Shown here one piece after another: positions 19,961 to 29,859 of a DNA stretch of 64,000 nucleotides. The stretch is taken from assembly GCA_922989275.2 (NCBI GenBank), contig OV277863.1:19558001-19622000 (forward strand), written 5' to 3'. The notes under the pieces are model-generated. The model worked only from the letters and a program-made list of their open reading frames with translations. It ran no database searches and was not told the DNA's origin. A program made the translations under genes and the position numbers. This stretch comes from Gari tellinella (taxonomy: Eukaryota; Mollusca; Bivalvia; Cardiida; Psammobiidae). How positions within the stretch are numbered: the stretch's first letter is position 1; each line of letters opens with the position of its first letter.

Positions 19961-20455
19961 TTAACCCATTACTCCATACATACGCTATTTTAACCCATTA
20001 CCCCTTAAAAACGCCTTTTTACGCCTCTATTTATTCCTCCACTGAAGAAAATAGTTCCAATTTATACAGCCAAGAATATGTATCAGAAGAAATATTTTCT
20101 ATATCCTTGCAGATGGTAGCTTAAAGCAGGCTGAAAGTAAAGCGGAATGTGCCTTAAGGCACATTCTGCTTTACTTTCAACCTGCTTTAAGTGGTCACCT
20201 GTTTTCAAAGCTAGAAATAGGCTAAGAGGTAATGGGTTAAACTTTAATTTATTCCTTGATTAAAGAAATAGTTTAGCTTTATACAGTCGTGACTCGTGAA
20301 TATGCACCTAAAAAAATTTTTTTTTATATCTTAGCAGATGAAACATTGAAGCAGGCTGAATGTAAAGCAAATGTGCATTATATATGGTGCATTCTGCTTA
20401 ACTTTCAACATGCTTGAAGTCGACACCTGTCTTCAAAATTAGAAACAGGCTAATT
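19961..20455 (+). mobile_element. Older TTAA-1 element split by a younger copy
   Basis: TTAACCCATTACTCC and TACGCTATTT on the left; after the inner copy the long arm resumes (ACTTTAATTTATTCCTTGAT) and runs through a worn core to GAAACAGGCTAATTTGAA. The junction restores the family sequence at a TTTTAA. Confidence 0.7.
19990..20240 (+). mobile_element. Young TTAA-1 element nested in an older one
   Basis: Well preserved: TTAACCCATTACCCC, complete arms, core with AAGCGGAATGTGCC against GGCACATTCTGCTTT (one mismatch), TAATGGGTTAA end. Confidence 0.85.
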
Positions 20456-20538
20456 TGAACATATTTCTATTTCAAAGCTAAAACGCAGCTAAACCATGTT
20501 TGAACTCTGAAATACAGATAAGTTTGACTGAGGAAATT

Positions 20539-20791
20539 GTAACCTTTTACCCCTTAGACTGTTTTTAGCTTTGAAGACAGGTGACCACTTCAAGCAGGTT
20601 GAAACTAAAGCATAATGCCTCTTAAGTCGCATTCTGCTTAACTTTTCAGCATGCTTTAAGCTACAATCTGCTAGGATATAGAAACTATTTCTGATGGTAC
20701 ATATTCACAACTGTATAAATTGAAACTATTTTCTTCAGTGGAGGAATAAATTAAATGCGCTAAAAGGCGCTTCTATGGGGGAAAGGGTTTC
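20539..20791 (-). mobile_element. TTAA-1 element
   Basis: TGTAACCTTTTACCCC left, GGGAAAGGGTTT right; both TTAA sites are mutated. GACAGGTGACCAC is intact. Confidence 0.7.
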
Positions 20792-21111
20792 AGTTATCGA
20801 AGTTTAGCTGTATCTAAATTGCTCACTAATTGGTTAGATATGTCTTTGTTCTGTGGTGTTTTTGATGGTGAATAGATTGATTGGAAAGTTTTGTCCTGTA
20901 CACAGCTGAAGTGAGAGTAATGCACAAGACACCGGAGCATGATATGTTTTTACTAATACACTGAACCAACCACTTGTAAAAAGACCAGCCGAAAGTTTTC
21001 TTCTATGTTGTTTTGGACTTTGTCTTGTTATTGATCATGAAGGAATTGTCAGTTTTTCGTGGTGTTTATGTTACATCCTTGATAACCATACCGGTAAAAC
21101 CTGCTAAGTCA

Positions 21112-21200
21112 ACAGATTGCAGTGCAGACCCAGATCAGAGGGCTCCTTCAGGAGTCCTCTGATCTGGGTCTGCACTGTTTGTTATGCTCTTAATTATTTT
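21112..21200. repeat. Hairpin cassette 3
   Basis: AGTGCAGACCCAGATCAGAG, GGCTCCTTCAGGAGTCC and a return GATCTGGGTCTGCACTGTTT, one mismatch. The element ends are not clear. The same right flank (GTTATGCTCTTAATTATT) recurs at 21996, so the two are related copies. Confidence 0.6.
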
Positions 21201-21214
21201 GAAAATGAGTATTT

Positions 21215-21345
21215 CAAAAGCTTAAATCTTTATGCATGCTCAAAACCCTATGGTGTGGCTTCTCATCGAAATCACCATAGAGTTTAGTTCAGACATGAAG
21301 AAGAAAAGGTCAGAAAACTTGAGTTTTTGTCAAGACATGTTTGAA
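21215..21345. mobile_element. hAT-1 element fragment
   Basis: AAATCTTTATGCATGCTC, AAAACCCTATGGTGTGGC and AAATCACCATAGAGTTTAG; the ends are missing. Confidence 0.5.
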
Positions 21346-21635
21346 TGCTATTGGGAAAAGCTTCTATGGGAGAAAGGGTCAAGGTCTCTGCTGATTTAAA
21401 ACTCAACGATTTGAGTGGTAAAATAACAAGAGTTGCTCAATAATTGATTGAGATGTTATAAAGTATCACCATGTTTTCACAATACATCATCATGAAGGAT
21501 GGAACTCGTTAAACAACTCCCCTTTTGAAGTAATGTATCACTTATAATGTTTAATGATTCTAAATTGTATGGCCGTCTTGATTTTAAGTTATATCTCTGC
21601 AGATTTTCACCCTTACTCTGCGGGAAAGGATTGAC

Positions 21636-21889
21636 TTGAACCCATTATTCCATAGCCTGTTTCTAGTTTTGAAGAAAGGTGACCATTTAAAGCAGGTTGA
21701 AAGTAAAGCAGAATGCGCCTTAAGGCGCATTCTACTTTACTTACAGCCTGCTTTAAGCTACAGTCAGTTAGGACACAGAAAACATCTCTTATGATACATA
21801 CTCATGACTGTATAAATTGGAAATGTTTTCTTCAGTGGAGGAGTGAATTAAAGGCGTAAAAAAGGCATATTAAGGGGGTAATGGGTTAA
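21636..21889 (-). mobile_element. TTAA-1 element
   Basis: Left site TTGA, right site TTAA. Core arms around GCGCCTTAAGGCGC almost perfect. Confidence 0.8.
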
Positions 21890-21924
21890 ACCTTTCTTTG
21901 TTGGAAACCAATTTATATCAATCA

Positions 21925-22010
21925 TTTTGCAAACAGTGTAGACCCAGATCAGAGGGCTCCTTCTGAAGCCTTAAGATCAGGATTTGCACTGTTTGTTATG
22001 CTCTTAATTA
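21925..22010. repeat. Hairpin cassette 3, second copy of the 21112 type
   Basis: AACAGTGTAGACCCAGATCA, GAGGGCTCCTTCTG and a worn return ending in TTTGCACTGTTTG. Confidence 0.5.
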
Positions 22011-22342
22011 TTTTGAAAACGAATCAATATCAAGAAGTTGTTTCTCAAAATGGGTGATTCCATGTTAACATGCAGCATAGTATGGGTTATAGCAATCTCA
22101 GAGTAATTGCTAGCTCTCAGTTTTAAGACACAGGCGGTTTCGATAAACAAATGTCTGTTTAAGTCAGTCATTAATATTCATATTGCATTTGGATTTCCTG
22201 ATCAAGAAAACTATTAAATCGTCAGAGCCATATTAATATGATTTGTCTTGAAAGATGCTCTGTTTATGGTTATCTGTTGCATAAGAAATTCCAGCCTTCT
22301 TAATGTAATCTGAAGTCCCTTAGACTGAAAGCCGTAAACTAT

Positions 22343-22587
22343 TTAACCGGTTACCCCATAAATACGGCTTTATACACCTTTAATTTATCTTTACAGAATA
22401 ATTCCACTATATACAATCATGAATATGTATGGAGACAAAGATTCTCTATATCCTAGCAGATGTAGCTTAAGGCAGGCTGAAAGTAAAGCAGAATGTGCCC
22501 TAGGGCACATTCTGTTTTACTTTCAACCTGCTTTAAGGTGTCACCTATCTTCAATACTAGAAACAAGCTATGGGATAATGGGTTAAA
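22343..22587 (+). mobile_element. TTAA-1 element
   Basis: TTAA at both ends; centre GTGCCCTAGGGCAC is perfect and differs from the usual GCGCCTTAAGGCGC in both arms. Confidence 0.8.
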
Positions 22588-22869
22588 TCCTAATTAAGGA
22601 AAAGTACATATATTCCCTGATAGCCTGTTTTAAATTTAACAACAAAGGATTTTTTTTTCTTCATAAAACAAGTCCCTTTCCTAATTCCAAATAACCTTTT
22701 AAACATTTCCTGTTACCAGTGCAAGCGAAAAAAATACTACTGAAAGCAATGAACAGTAAGCCTTGAAATTCTCTAAGGACACAATTTAAATTTGTATGAA
22801 AATTAAGGAACAAAAGATGCAAAGTTTTTTAAACATCTGTACCATCAAACTTGTGCTAAGCAGCCAATT

Positions 22870-23094
22870 AGCTCTTTGCATGCTGGGTAATTTTTTCGTC
22901 TGCAACAATTGTTGTCTGCTACTGTTCTAAAACAAAAATATTTAAAATTTCTTTCCAAACTAAGGTCAAAGTGTCAAACATGTAGTTTGGATCCTGATCA
23001 GACGCCGCGTTATGCGGGGTCTCATCAAATTCCAAACTGTTTTCACAAATAATCATGAATGTGCCGGTAGCGTGCAAAGAGTTAAACCATTGTC
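22870..23094. mobile_element. TTAA-7 element
   Basis: TTAGCTCTTTGCATGCTGGG left, GTAGCGTGCAAAGAGTTAA right. Cassette 4 begins CAAACATGTAGTTTGGATCC with a small insertion. Confidence 0.6.
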
Positions 23095-23104
23095 ATTGTC
23101 AAAG

Positions 23105-23180
23105 ATAAATAGTTGTTTAATGCAGAAAGCTATAGGAGCTTTCTGCATTAATTTTCATGCATTAAATTGCTTCATGTCCA
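23105..23180. repeat. Hairpin cassette 2 (TAATGCA form)
   Basis: GTTTAATGCAGAAAGCTATA, GGAGCTTTCTGCATTAA and an outer ATGCATTAAATTGC. Short stem. Confidence 0.4.
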
Positions 23181-23275
23181 AGAATCTGCCAATGGGTCAT
23201 AATTGTTCAATGAATCAATGTCAATTTCTGGTTTAACTACATGTAATTATTTTCTCAAATTGAGCAGGTTTAAGG

Positions 23276-23514
23276 TGAACCTTTCCCCTCCTGGATATTC
23301 ATATATTAAACTCAACAAAAATGAACATCTGTAATCTAATCTATTGCATTGGGTAATAAAATTAGGAAAAAAATCCCAAGGAAAGTTTGCAAACTTGTGT
23401 CAGATATATTCTATAAGCAACAGTGTAGATCCTGACCAGACAGTTCCTTCAGTCTACACTGTTCTCCAAAAGCGTCAATATACATGTATGTTGATAGCAG
23501 GAGAGGAGAGTTAA
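23276..23514. mobile_element. TTAA-4 element with shortened core
   Basis: GAACCTTTCCCCTCCTGG left; GTTGATAGCAGGAGAGGAGA and GTTAA right (TTAA 23511). The hairpin is missing most of the right inner arm. Confidence 0.55.
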
Positions 23515-23839
23515 AGAACTCACGTCTATTGATCTCAAGTCCCCTGACTATATCAGTAAACATTGCTTCATGCAAACACAATTAATACAGAAATGATATT
23601 AAGAATAGTAATGTTATCTTTTAGAGAACAGTAATTTGACAATTCAGACGAAAATGGCCTCTTGTGGTTCTTGTAATGTTGTTAGTTTGGTAATTAAAAG
23701 TTGGATGAAACATACTTTGATCTTTAATATTCATTCAGATAGGATACTTTAGAGTTTTTGTTTTGGCTTGTATAATTAAAAGATGTTTTGGATGCATCTA
23801 AGTACCAAAAAAAAATCTTCCTCAACTTCATCACTATAC

Positions 23840-24185
23840 AGACACTATACAGTTCCAGTTTCCGATTAAGTCTAGTCCATTTTTGACCATTTAGGGTTGT
23901 AATATGACAAACAGTGCAGACCATAAGTTCTACAGGGCTCCAGATAAGAGGGAGTGAACTGAACAAATCCAACGTTTTCTCACTTATTTCAATACCAAAT
24001 CCTATGTTGTTACTACCCTTTAGAATCGTCTCGAAGAGACGATTCTAAAGAGTAGTGACACCATAGGGTTTAATGCAGAAATAACACTTTTAGTTGTTGA
24101 AATACCCCCCTTATCTGGAGCCCTGGTTCTATGTCTCTTTATGGTTAAGCTGAACGACTGATCTACACTGTTTTACATGTGATTA
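23840..24185 (+). mobile_element. TTAA-2 remnant split by a hAT-1 element
   Basis: CAGTTCCAGTTTCCG, TAGTCTAGTCCATTTTTGAC and GACAAACAGTGCAGACC precede the insertion; CTGATCTACACTGTTTTAC follows it. Confidence 0.5.
23933..24125. mobile_element. hAT-1 element with 6-bp target duplication
   Basis: 193 bp; CAGGGCTCCAGATAAGAGG and CTTATCTGGAGCCCTG ends; GTTCTA at 23927-23932 and 24126-24131. Core CGTCTCGAAGAGACG is perfect. Confidence 0.85.
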
Positions 24186-24216
24186 GTATAGATTTATCTT
24201 GTCATAGCTCATTTAT

Positions 24217-24466
24217 TTAAGCCATATTACTCCATAGCCGGTTTCTAGTTTTGAGGACAGGTAACCACTTAGAGCAGGTTGACAGTAAAGCAGTAAGCAC
24301 CTTAAGGTGCATTCTGCTTTACTTTCAGCCTGCTTAAGCTACCATCAGCTAGGATAACAAATATTTCTTATGGTGCATACACATGACTAAATAAAGTGGA
24401 ATTATTTTCTTAAGTGGCGGAAAAAATGAAAAGCATAAAAAGCATATTTATGGGGTAATGGGTTAA
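24217..24466 (-). mobile_element. TTAA-1 element
   Basis: TTAAGCCATATTACTCC left, TAATGGGTTAA right. Core CAGTAAGCACC/GGTGCATTCTG has decayed in one arm. Confidence 0.75.
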
Positions 24467-24562
24467 TGGTATAAGTATATACATCAACATGAGCTGCTAT
24501 GAAGGAAAAGCTTAATAGCAGCATACAATTTGATAGAAACAGGATAGCGTTAAAGTGTTATA

Positions 24563-24805
24563 CTGTGGCGAAGACGTTATTCTTTCCCAATAAACGCGTT
24601 TACACTAAAAGTATTATTTCCAGTGCAAACAGTTTGGAGCCAGACCAGACGCCGGGTGACCCTGCGTCTGATCAGGCTTCAAACTGTTTGCTACTCAGAT
24701 TAAACTGAATAGTCAGAATTGTCAACACGTGATTTCTACAATTTATTGCACTGCGTTTGTGTTTCCTTTGCGTTTAAACAGGAAAGAATAACGACTTCTC
24801 CACTG
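24563..24805. mobile_element. TA-2 element
   Basis: CTGTGGCGAAGACGTTATTC and GAATAACGACTTCTCCACTG ends with TA flanks. Subterminal AATAAACGCGTTTACAC and TTGCGTTTAAACAGG; core cassette 4 with CAAACAGTTTGGAGCC. See 55815-56047 for the best copy. Confidence 0.75.
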
Positions 24806-25485
24806 TAGCTTGTGCTATTAGCTTACAACAACCTGTTTTTGGTAAAAAAAAAAAAGAAGTTAGATAAGCTTGATTCTCATCAACAGTTTTGATTAAACTT
24901 GAAAGAAAGAGTGGTTGGCCTGTGCGTGTCTCTCTCTGTGATCACTTCAGAAAGAAACTAGACAAAATATTGAAATTTGACAAATGGTTGCCATGGTAAT
25001 CGAGTTATTGATTCACCTCTCACAATAATGTTCTATTTACCGACATGATTTATAGCTGCTTGTGGCTGCTACAGAAGCATTCAAACAGGACTCTGATCGT
25101 TTTGTTGACTGAAGATTTCCCGGAAAATATTTTACCTAATTGGTTCAGACACACTGATGGCAGTTAAAACAAGGAAATTGTGCTTTATGGAAAATGATAA
25201 CAATAAACTGGATTTCCCTTTTACCAGTAATCCTCATTTTGGGAATTGTTATGTACTGTTGTATGGGGTATGGGGTGATTATAGCGATTGTTCCACCTCA
25301 GTACCGTAAATATAAAATAGAACTCGCCTTGCCAAAAGAAAACATCTCAAGGCTACAAGTATCTGATAATCAATATGATCATGTTTGTATGAAACAGCTC
25401 TATAAGAACATACCTACCAGCATCATGCGATAATTATAATCTGTTATACAGTCGGGCAGTGGGGAAGATGTTATTATTTCCCTGG

Positions 25486-25912
25486 TTAACCCATTACTCC
25501 ATGCATATATATGCCTTTTTTCGCCTCCAATTATCTCTACACTAAGAAAAGTAGTCCTCACTAATTGAAAGTGCTGAAGGCATTTTTGGTATCTTTCCAG
25601 ATGTTAGCTTAACCCTTTGAACCCTAGTCCTGCATATAGGCGTCCTTTTCAAACAGTGTACATGTGAATAGTACACTTGTCCTGTGCAAACAGTGATGCC
25701 AAAATTGACAAAAACAACTCTTAAAAGCCAGAAATGGACTAGACAAAAAACGAAACTGGAATTGTCCATTTAAAGTTTCAGGGAGGAAAGAGTTAAAACA
25801 GATTGAAAGTAAAGCAGAATGCTCATTTAGGAGCATCCTGCAGTACTTTAAAGCTGCTTTAAATGATCACCTGTCATTAAAATCAGAAACAGGCTATGGG
25901 GTAAAAGGTAAA
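25486..25912 (+). mobile_element. TTAA-1 element split by a TTAA-2 element
   Basis: The left half stops at GATGTTAGC and the right half resumes with AACAGATTGAAAGTAAAGC. In the family this point reads TAGCTTAAAGCAGG, so the insertion used the TTAA within the core arm. Confidence 0.8.
25609..25796 (-). mobile_element. TTAA-2 element with deleted core, nested
   Basis: TTAACCCTTTGAACCCTAG left, TTTCAGGGAGGAAAGAGTTAA right. The central hairpin has been lost (CAAACAGTGATGCC only). It is a clear TTAA insertion into a TTAA-1 element. Confidence 0.85.
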
Positions 25913-26335
25913 CTGACACATAAAGCAGTGCAATGCAATTTAATTTAGAAAATGAATTTAAGTAGCAAACAGTTTGGAGCCAAACTGTTAGCAATCGGCA
26001 TAAGGTTGTCAGTAAATCACTTTTATTTGGAAAAAAATGCAGTCTTCTCCTCTGTTACTTGATATAAATCAAACTGTTTTAAACACAGATTTTCTACAAA
26101 ATAAAACAGACATGTAAATGAAAATCTCAGTATCAATTTATAACATGGAAGAACAAAAAAGGGTTTCAGCCATCTTAATTTATAGATTAACTAATGATAA
26201 AAGACAAGCTCACCCTATATTTCACAGTACAATGACAGTTTTAAAGACAGATGACAGGTTATTTGCTAAATGAAAGTTACACAGATCTATTAACTCCTTT
26301 AGGATTTGAAAATGTATATAGCAATTGAAGAATAT

Positions 26336-26586
26336 TTAACCCTTTCCCCCATAGAAGCGCCTTTTAGCGCATTCAGTTTATTCTTGCCCTGAAGAAAATA
26401 GTTCCAATTTATACATTTATAAATATGTATAATACAAAATATTTTCTATATTCTAGCAGATGATAGCTTAAAGCAGGCTGAAAGTAAAGCAGAATGCGCT
26501 TAAAGCGCATTCTGCTTTACTTTCAACCTGCTTTAAGTGGACACCTATATTCAATACTAGAGATATGCTATGTGGGAAAGGGTTAA
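26336..26586 (+). mobile_element. TTAA-1 element, well preserved
   Basis: TTAA at both ends; ends use CCCTTTCCCCCATAGAAGCG rather than CCCATTACCCC, marking a subtype. Core arms are perfect around GCGCTTAAAGCGC. Confidence 0.85.
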
Positions 26587-26624
26587 AGACCATTGTGACT
26601 GCTTAAATTCAGGACAAAATTTGC

Positions 26625-26849
26625 TTAACCCAATACTTCATAGATACGCCTTTTAACCCCTTTAATTTATTCCTGGACTAAAGAATATAGTTCCATGTCA
26701 TGTTTCTTACCATAAGAAATGTTTTCTATATGCTAGCAAGCTGAAAGGATGCAAAATGTACATTAAGGTGCATTCTGCTTTTCTTTCAAACTGCTTTAAG
26801 CAGTCACTTGTTATCAGAGCAAGAAACAGGCTATGAGGTAAAGGGGTAA
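26625..26849 (+). mobile_element. TTAA-1 element, left core arm reduced
   Basis: TTAACCCAATACTTCATAG left, GGTAAAGGGGTAA right. GCAAGCTGAAAGGATGCAAA replaces the full left arm. Confidence 0.7.
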
Positions 26850-27054
26850 CTTATATCATGGCTTGATTGGTATTTGCAAAGTTTTCATCCAGATCTTTAT
26901 GTAAAATACCCAAAAACTAAAGTTTGCAGATGTGATTTGTAAAAGCAAACAATATTGCTGTCGTAAATATTGTCTGCTTTGATTAAATTTTATCCTGCAA
27001 ATTTTGTTCAATTAAAGTTAAATGCAATTTTTTATATTGAAGAACTTTAGAAAT

Positions 27055-27360
27055 GAACAGGGTAGATCCAGATTAAACACCAAGCTACTCAGCATCTTAT
27101 CTTGATCTAAACTGTTTGCCAGAGCTCCAAATAAGGGAAGTATTTCAAAAACTAAAATATTTATTTCTCCATTAAACCCTATGGTGTTACTATTCATTAG
27201 AACCGTCTTGGAGAGACGATTCTAATGAGTAGTAACACCATAGAGTTTTTCTAAAGAGTAGTTACAGCATAGAATTTGGTGCTAAAATAAGTGAGAAAAT
27301 GTTAGATTAAAATTTTGTTCAGTTTACTACCTCTTATCTGGCATACTGGTTTGCAAACAC
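27055..27360. mobile_element. Cassette 4 remnant split by a hAT-1 element
   Basis: GAACAGGGTAGATCCAGATT, ATCTTATCTTGATCTAAACT and GTTTGC stand before the insertion at 27120; GTTTGCAAACACC follows it. This is the right arm of a TTAA-3/TTAA-7 type hairpin. Confidence 0.5.
27120..27348. mobile_element. hAT-1 element with 6-bp target duplication
   Basis: Ends CAGAGCTCCAAATAAGGG and CTCTTATCTGGCATACTG; GTTTGC at 27114-27119 and 27349-27354. The part of the return arm TAAAGAGTAGTTACAGCATAG is present a second time, making this copy longer (229 bp). It ends about 90 bp before a ZEB exon. Confidence 0.8.
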
Positions 27361-27439
27361 CAACCGGGCTGTACTATTCAGAAGAAAGGGCTATAGCCTG
27401 AGGGGATTCCTATTTTAAATCTTTCTATCTTGTTTTCAG

Positions 27440-27632
27440 ATGGAGTCAGAGGAAGTGCAGTTAGACTTTGAGGACTCGGTGTCCACAGACGAGGACCAGC
27501 CCTTGAAGAAGAAGCGTAAATCATGGAAGAACCATCGTGTAGATCGTGAGGAGGGAATGTACGCCTGTGACCAATGCAACAAAGTCTTCAGTAAACAGTC
27601 TTCCCTGGCCAGACATAAATACGAACATTCAG
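27440..27632 (+). CDS. ZEB: ZEB/zfh1-like gene, exon with basic patch and first C-terminal zinc finger
   Basis: Exon of 193 bp; acceptor cttgttttcag ending at 27439, donor ttcag|gtgtgt. It is entered in phase 0, matching the complete codon at 17413 across a 10-kb intron, and left in phase 1. It encodes an acidic start ([13 protein letters not shown]), a basic KKKRK patch at 27506-27520 that is likely a nuclear localisation signal, and one C2H2 finger at 27566-27628 (GMYACDQC...ARHKYEH). Vertebrate ZEB1 has PPKKKMRKTENGMYACDLC at the same point, so both the basic patch and the finger are conserved in order. The ATG at the exon start is an internal Met, though a short C-terminal-finger isoform starting here cannot be excluded. 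A TTAA-1 element begins only 14 bp beyond the exon. Confidence 0.95.
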
Positions 27633-27646
27633 GTGTGTAAGCATAA

Positions 27647-27892
27647 TTAACCCATTACCCCATAACCTGTATTTAGTTTTGAAGGCAATAGACCACTAAA
27701 AGCAGGTACAAAGTAAAGCAGAATGTGCCTCAAGGCGCATTCTGCTTTACTTTTTGCCTGATTTAAGCTATCAACTGATACAGAAAATTATTATAACCCA
27801 TATTCATGACTTCATAAAGTGGAACTTTTTTCTTCAGTGCGGGAATAAATTAAATGTGTTAAAAGGCAAATCTATGTAGCAATGGGCTATAA
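27647..27892 (-). mobile_element. TTAA-1 element 14 bp after a ZEB exon
   Basis: TTAACCCATTACCCCATAACC begins just downstream of the splice donor. Core around GTGCCTCAAGGCGC. The right end has decayed to TGGGCTATAA. Confidence 0.8.
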
Positions 27893-27934
27893 TTGACAAT
27901 GTAGATAATGAGCAGGTTCATGTTTTCTCATTTG

Positions 27935-28109
27935 CTAACAGGTATGACTATTTAGGATTGTTTTCTGCAATATATTGAACAGTTCCTGATCAGAATGCTC
28001 CTTTAGGAACTCTCTGGTCTGGGTATTCACTGTTTGCATATGACAGATGGTACACAGTTTGTAAATGACAAGTATACTTGTGGCTTATTCTCAGGGTTCA
28101 ATGTGTTAA
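27935..28109 (+). mobile_element. TTAA-2 remnant abutting a younger copy
   Basis: GACTATTTAGGATTGTTTTC, a worn cassette 3 (AGTTCCTGATCAGAATGC) and GGGTTCAATGTGTTAA, whose TTAA is shared with the next element. Confidence 0.6.
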
Positions 28110-28356
28110 CTCTTTCCTCCCTAAAACATTAAATGAACAATTCCTATTTCCATTTTGGTATAGTCCATTTCTGACTTTTAAGGGTTGTTTTTGTCAATGT
28201 TTGGCATTATTACAAACAGTGAAGACCCTGATCAGAGGGCTCCTTTCGGAACCCTCTGATCTGGGTCTTCACTGTTTGCATAGGACAAGTGTACTATTCA
28301 CATGTACACTGTTTGAAAACGACGCCTATATGCGGGACTACGGTTCAAAGGGTTAA
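28106..28356 (+). mobile_element. TTAA-2 element, well preserved, in the last ZEB intron
   Basis: TTAACTCTTTCCTCCC and TTCAAAGGGTTAA ends. Core GGGCTCCTTTCGGAACCC with one mismatch. It ends about 80 bp before the last exon. Confidence 0.85.
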
Positions 28357-28434
28357 TAGGTACATGTAAGAGGTTTCATTGTGAAATCTCTATCTGGAAG
28401 CCTTGAACTAAATGCAATATTTTTGTCATTGCAG

Positions 28435-28676
28435 GGGCCCGTCCATTTGCCTGTGACATGTGCACCAAGTCCTTTAAGCATAAGCATCACCTGACAGAGC
28501 ATAAACGCCTTCACAGTGGGGAGAAGCCGTTCCAGTGTAAGAAATGTGGCAAGCGTTTCAGCCATTCGGGCTCTTTCTCCCAACACATGAACCACAGATA
28601 CAATTACTGCTCCCCTCACAAGCTGAGTGATGGTGATGGAGATGGAGATGAACTCAGTTCACAGGAGTCACCTTGA
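28435..28676 (+). CDS. ZEB: ZEB/zfh1-like gene, last coding exon: second and third C-terminal zinc fingers and stop
   Basis: Acceptor ttgtcattgcag ending at 28434. Two bases complete the Gly codon split from the previous exon, giving [12 protein letters not shown]. Fingers lie at 28452-28514 ([16 protein letters not shown]) and 28536-28595 ([15 protein letters not shown] followed by RYNYC), matching the last two fingers of ZEB1/2 closely, including the HMNHRYSYC tail. After the fingers there are only about 24 residues ending DELSSQESP and TGA at 28674-28676. Vertebrate ZEB1/2 has a long acidic C-terminal tail here, so this tail is short. No further splice site is needed to explain the end. 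Confidence 0.95.
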
Positions 28677-29235
28677 AAATAATGACTTGTCCCTGCCATA
28701 AATTGCTTTTTTATATTAAGAAAATGACTGATCCCTGCATAATGTCATACATACATACCTATGATAGAGCTGCTATGTAAATTTGTGAAGTGATAGGTCT
28801 TTGACTATCAGATATCTTTCCTTCATTATAAATGAAGGGTGCTAAATCCGTGGAAGCTGCAAGATGAAAATATTTTGTGAAGATTTGAGAAAGAAGCTTT
28901 GCTTTTTAGTGCTTTCCTTGACCGAACAATGTGCTATGGGCTGCTTCAGTGCTCCGGCAGAGGTTCTATACAGTGCTTTATAGATGGTAATATATAGAGA
29001 GTTATATAGCTATAGATGCTGTGTCATGAAGAAATCCATCCACAGAAGGCAGCAATCTAGTTGAATCTTCATCCTGCTGTAAAAATGTGCTAAATACTGG
29101 CTGAATCACTGCATCTCAACCAAAGTGTTGCATTTGAACAATGTGCTTCCTAGTAAAGCTGTCATATCTAGAAATGTATTTTCATTGATATTTGTTCTGA
29201 TAAAGAGTTATTGGAAAGTTTTCCAGCATCATGAC

Positions 29236-29322
29236 ATGTGACTGTTTAAAGCAGACTGAAGGTAAAGCAGAAAGCTCCTTCAGAAGCTTTCTGCTTTACT
29301 TATAGCATGCTTTAAGCAATAA
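29236..29322. repeat. Hairpin cassette 2 in the ZEB 3' flank
   Basis: ACTGTTTAAAGCAGACTGAA, GGTAAAGCAGAAAGCTCC, return ending in GCATGCTTTAAGCAA. If the 3' UTR runs this far it would form a stable stem in the mRNA. Confidence 0.6.
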
Positions 29323-29620
29323 TGTCTTTAACAATGTAAAAACATGCTATGAAGGAATGAATTAAAAATGCAGTGCAAAGATGGTGTGGACCCATATTTT
29401 GTCTTGAGACTTATCTGGGTCTACATTGCTCTCGTTTAAGGTCAGCAGGATGGATGTTGAAATATTATAATCACTTACACTGTAACAGTGCTGATAGGGA
29501 GACATATTGTCGTATTCTACAGTGTTTGTCACACCGTAGAAACTCTACTGGTCAGTCTTAGAGGAATATTCCTTGAAACCATTTTGGGACAATGTTATCG
29601 CATCTCCTTTGCTTTTTGAA

Positions 29621-29685
29621 AACAGTGTAGACCCAGATCAGACAGCTCCTAAAGGAGCTGTCTGATCAGGGCCTGCACTGTTTGC
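29621..29685. repeat. Hairpin cassette 3 in the ZEB 3' flank
   Basis: AAACAGTGTAGACCCAGATC, AGACAGCTCCTAAAGGAGCT and GTCTGATCAGGGCCTGCACT. Both arms share the AGACAGCTCC variant. Confidence 0.65.
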
Positions 29686-29859
29686 TTTCAAGACCCATCT
29701 GAATTGAGTTTGCACTCTTTCTTGTGGAGATTTTCTAATGTTATACTTCAAACTGTAATAGTTCAAATGATAGATCTTCAGTTTAAGCAGTTTTATTTAA
29801 TCAGCAGGTGAAGGGTAGGGAAAACCAATATGACTTAGTAACTAATAAATTTCATGTGA

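Larger units (their letters stand above)
17414..27439 (+). other. Large 10-kb ZEB intron
   Basis: It separates the homeodomain exon from the C-terminal finger exon, the same division as in other ZEB genes. It holds at least nine TTAA-1 copies, several other TTAA elements, hAT-like elements and one TA-2 element. Stretches without a recognised repeat are 17480-17810, 18480-18880, 18990-19260, 19450-19950, 20800-21110, 21400-21630, 22600-22860 and 24830-25480; I see no exon in them. Confidence 0.8.

Noticed and set aside
25194..25433. 79-codon ORF with a hydrophobic first third, looking like a small membrane protein
   Set aside because: It lies inside the 10-kb ZEB intron, has no recognisable family, no splice partners, and is of a length common by chance in AT-rich DNA.
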